From positions 1 to 6,408 of the forward strand of contig JACDGQ010000192.1 of NCBI GenBank assembly GCA_013821615.1: a stretch of 6,408 bases of DNA. Direction: 5' to 3'. Below the pieces are notes generated by a model. That model was not told where the DNA came from. It did no database searches and was given only the letters and a program-made list of their open reading frames with translations. The stretch comes from Planctomycetota bacterium. GTDB lineage: Bacteria > Planctomycetota > UBA11346. Shown piece after piece: positions 5,750-6,408 of the stretch; within the stretch, counting starts at the first letter, position 1; each line of letters opens with the position of its first letter. The position numbers were made by a program, and so were the translations under genes.

Positions 5750-6408
5750 CTATTTCCCCTGCTGCGTCACCAGATACGCCACCAGATCCCCCAGCTTGTC
5801 GGCCGGGATGATCTGCCCGAACGCATCCGGCATCAGGCTGGTCAGCGATTGCGTCCGGCTGGCGACGTCGGCCGCCGCGATGGTGGTCTCCACGCCCGCC
5901 ATGTCGGCGAGCACCAGCGACTGGCCTTCGCTGCGGCGGATGATGCCGTACAGCACGCGGCCGTCGCTCAGCTTCAGGGTGCTCTGGCGGAAGGCCTGGT
6001 CGACGTTGCGGCTGGGGTCGAGGATGTCCTCGAGCAGGCGCTCCGCCCCGCGCTGGCCGATGCCGTCCAGCTGCGGGCCGATGCTGCCGCCCTGGCCGCC
6101 CATGCGGTGGCAGGCGGTGCAGGTGGCGACGAAGACCTTGCGGCCCTCCTCGGCCGAAGGGGTGCCGCCGCGGTACTTCGCCAGGCGCTCCTGGATGAGC
6201 TGATCGCGCTCCGCGCCCACCGGGGGCAGGCCGCGGGTGAGCTCGGCGATGCGCGCGGCGTTGCCGGCATTGGCGCCGGCGAGGCGGTCGGCGACCAGGC
6301 GTTCGCGCAGCACGCGCGGCGATAATTTTCCGGCGGCGACCGTGGCGAGCAGGGCGGTCGAGCCCGTGGCGGTGCCGGCGAGCGCCGAGGCAGCGCGCAC
6401 CTGGATGC
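5750..6408 (-). CDS. PVC-type heme-binding (cytochrome c) protein, C-terminal fragment
   Basis: The frame is open through the right edge, so only the last ~218 codons are seen; the GTG at 6400 is not taken as a start. The fragment carries one class I cytochrome c domain: the heme attachment motif CTACH (codons at 6121-6107), GSIGPQLDGIG after it, and SLMPDAFGQIIP near the end, whose Met is the expected distal heme ligand, followed by a final helix (DKLGDLVAYLVTQQGK). Between them lies LLEDILDPSRNVDQAFRQSTLKLSDGRVLYGIIRRSEGQSLVLADMAGVETTI, an insertion of the kind seen in the C-terminal heme-binding domain of large PVC proteins that usually also carry a dehydrogenase-like propeller and HEAT repeats. 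Such proteins are exported and thought to transfer electrons from substrate oxidation. The N-terminal domains, signal peptide and substrate are outside the window. A link to fructan use is not evident. Confidence 0.88.
   Translation of the reverse strand, partial: IQVRAASALAGTATGSTALLATVAAGKLSPRVLRERLVADRLAGANAGNAARIAELTRGLPPVGAERDQLIQERLAKYRGGTPSAEEGRKVFVATCTACHRMGGQGGSIGPQLDGIGQRGAERLLEDILDPSRNVDQAFRQSTLKLSDGRVLYGIIRRSEGQSLVLADMAGVETTIAAADVASRTQSLTSLMPDAFGQIIPADKLGDLVAYLVTQQGK

Noticed and set aside
5364..6325. Open frames on the + strand opposite the AraC-type and heme-protein genes
   Set aside because: Both overlapped genes on the - strand have clear functional motifs (two HTH motifs; CTACH heme site). 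The + frames show only biased composition.

Overview
The window is a GC-rich stretch, about 70% G+C by eye, of bacterial chromosome. The organism is most likely a member of the Planctomycetes-Verrucomicrobia-Lentisphaerae (PVC) group or a close relative. This is inference, not proof. It rests on the type of heme-binding protein at the right end (a C-terminal cytochrome c module with CTACH and SLMPDAFGQIIP, typical of PVC multi-domain proteins), on a GH32 enzyme with a long N-terminal non-catalytic region, and on an SMP-30-like gene tail at the left end. There is no sign of phage, transposons, CRISPR, tRNA or rRNA.

Layout from left to right. The + strand begins with the last ~66 codons of an SMP-30/gluconolactonase-like gene, ending at 199. 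A 141-bp intergenic region (200-340) follows. It holds an AT-rich patch, a perfect 8+8 bp inverted repeat (268-288) and, directly abutting it, an extended -10 promoter motif (289-297). Next come three + strand genes in tight order: a 12-TM sugar porter of the major facilitator superfamily (341-1747), a PfkB-family fructokinase (1751-2713, 3-nt gap) and a secreted GH32 beta-fructosidase (2745-4847, 31-nt gap). On the - strand, an AraC-family regulator (5687-4851) converges on the GH32 gene with only 3 nt between the stop codons. Upstream of it on the same strand is the C-terminal part of a large cytochrome c/heme-binding protein (stop at 5750, running off the right edge).

The genes form a compact fructan/sucrose utilisation cassette. 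The GH32 enzyme is exported and cleaves beta-fructosides outside the cytoplasm. The sugar porter imports the released sugar. The fructokinase phosphorylates fructose to fructose 6-phosphate for glycolysis. The adjacent AraC-type protein, with a cupin-like sensor half and two helix-turn-helix motifs, is the natural candidate for its regulator, and the inverted repeat at the cassette promoter is a candidate operator. The flanking SMP-30-like and cytochrome genes are probably unrelated neighbours. Nothing here is clearly an undescribed system; the most useful leads are the promoter palindrome and the N-terminal region of the GH32 protein.
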